Positions 12,505 through 12,717 of a stretch of DNA of 12,717 nucleotides are shown here, piece by piece. Positions within the stretch are counted from its first letter, which is position 1; each line of letters opens with the position of its first letter. The notes under the pieces were generated by a model. That model worked only from the letters and a program-made list of their open reading frames with translations. It ran no database searches and was not told the DNA's origin. The position numbers and the translations under genes were made by a program. The stretch spans positions 1 through 12,717 of the forward strand of contig DBTX01000022.1 in assembly GCA_002307275.1 (NCBI GenBank), given 5' to 3'. This DNA is from Hungateiclostridiaceae bacterium UBA1305. GTDB taxonomy: Bacteria > Bacillota > Clostridia > Acetivibrionales > DTU013.

Positions 12505-12717
12505 GATTAGAATATTAATTGCGGATGATCATTCTTTGATCAGACAGGGGCTAAAGCAGATTCTTGAGCTTGAAGAGGATATCGTGGTCATTGCTCAGGC
12601 CGCAAATGGCAGCGAAGCCGTTCAGTTGGCAAAGGAGCAAAATCCGGATATCATCCTTATGGATATCAATATGCCGGGTACAAACGGTTTGCAGGCAATA
12701 AAGGAAATAAAGCAGGA
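12494..12717 (+). CDS. degU: DegU-like response regulator (5' part, runs off the window)
   Basis: The first 74 codons of a NarL/LuxR-type response regulator; the C-terminal helix-turn-helix half lies beyond the window end. The receiver domain shows the acidic pair D11-D12, the phosphorylation site D57 in ILMDINMPG (54-62) and the G65 that follows. GAGGGGG (12481-12487) is 6 bases before the ATG and lies within degS, and the genes overlap by 11 bases, so translation is coupled. By analogy it is phosphorylated by the upstream DegS-like kinase and controls transition-state functions such as exoenzymes, motility or competence. The target genes here are unknown. Confidence 0.9.
   Translation, partial: MINKIRILIADDHSLIRQGLKQILELEEDIVVIAQAANGSEAVQLAKEQNPDIILMDINMPGTNGLQAIKEIKQ

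Overview
The window looks like an ordinary chromosomal segment of a spore-forming, anaerobic, low-to-moderate-GC Gram-positive bacterium of the class Clostridia. The evidence is the gene content: a ferredoxin-dependent 2-oxoacid oxidoreductase operon, type III glutamine synthetase, rubrerythrin, a Spo0E-type phosphatase, a DegS/DegU two-component pair and strong AGGAGG-like ribosome sites. I cannot name genus or species. No phage, plasmid, CRISPR or insertion-sequence gene is present.

Layout. 61-2737 (+): a promoter and a four-gene vor/kor-type operon encoding ferredoxin, alpha, beta and gamma subunits of a 2-oxoacid:ferredoxin oxidoreductase, most likely acting on branched-chain 2-oxoacids. 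2738-2974: several strong hairpins between convergent transcripts. 2975-5068 (-): glnN, type III glutamine synthetase, with a leader carrying two palindromes and an intrinsic-terminator-like hairpin. 5296-5616 (-): a small YmaF-family protein with six HxH motifs. 5830-6423 (+): rubrerythrin, preceded by a perfect 16-bp palindrome over its putative -35 region. 6600-7835 (+): a membrane-anchored CapA-family protein. 7902-8144 (+): an orphan YgiT/MqsA-type zinc-finger protein whose stop codon overlaps that of the convergent bioY (8141-8692, -). bioY has a BirA-type operator across its promoter.

8872-9027 (+): a Spo0E-like 51-residue phosphatase. 9094-9169 (+): tRNA-Ala(CGC). 9240-10307 (+): a MurG-type glycosyltransferase outside any cell-wall cluster. 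10324-10590 (-): an unrecognised 88-residue protein with a good ribosome site and promoter. 10657-10870: non-coding DNA with a perfect AT-rich palindrome and a REP-like pair of GGGGAC hairpins. 11014-11089 (-): tRNA-Lys(CTT), with a consensus promoter backed by three 10-bp tandem repeats and a 15-bp terminator stem. 11317-12717 (+): degS and the start of degU, which runs off the window.

The genes form independent transcription units rather than one system. Themes are anaerobic amino-acid and nitrogen metabolism (vor operon, glnN), oxidative-stress defence (rubrerythrin), envelope (MurG-like, CapA), cofactor uptake (BioY) and post-exponential signalling (Spo0E, DegSU). I see no clear new biological system. 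The most informative signals are regulatory: the BirA box, the rubrerythrin palindrome and the glnN leader.
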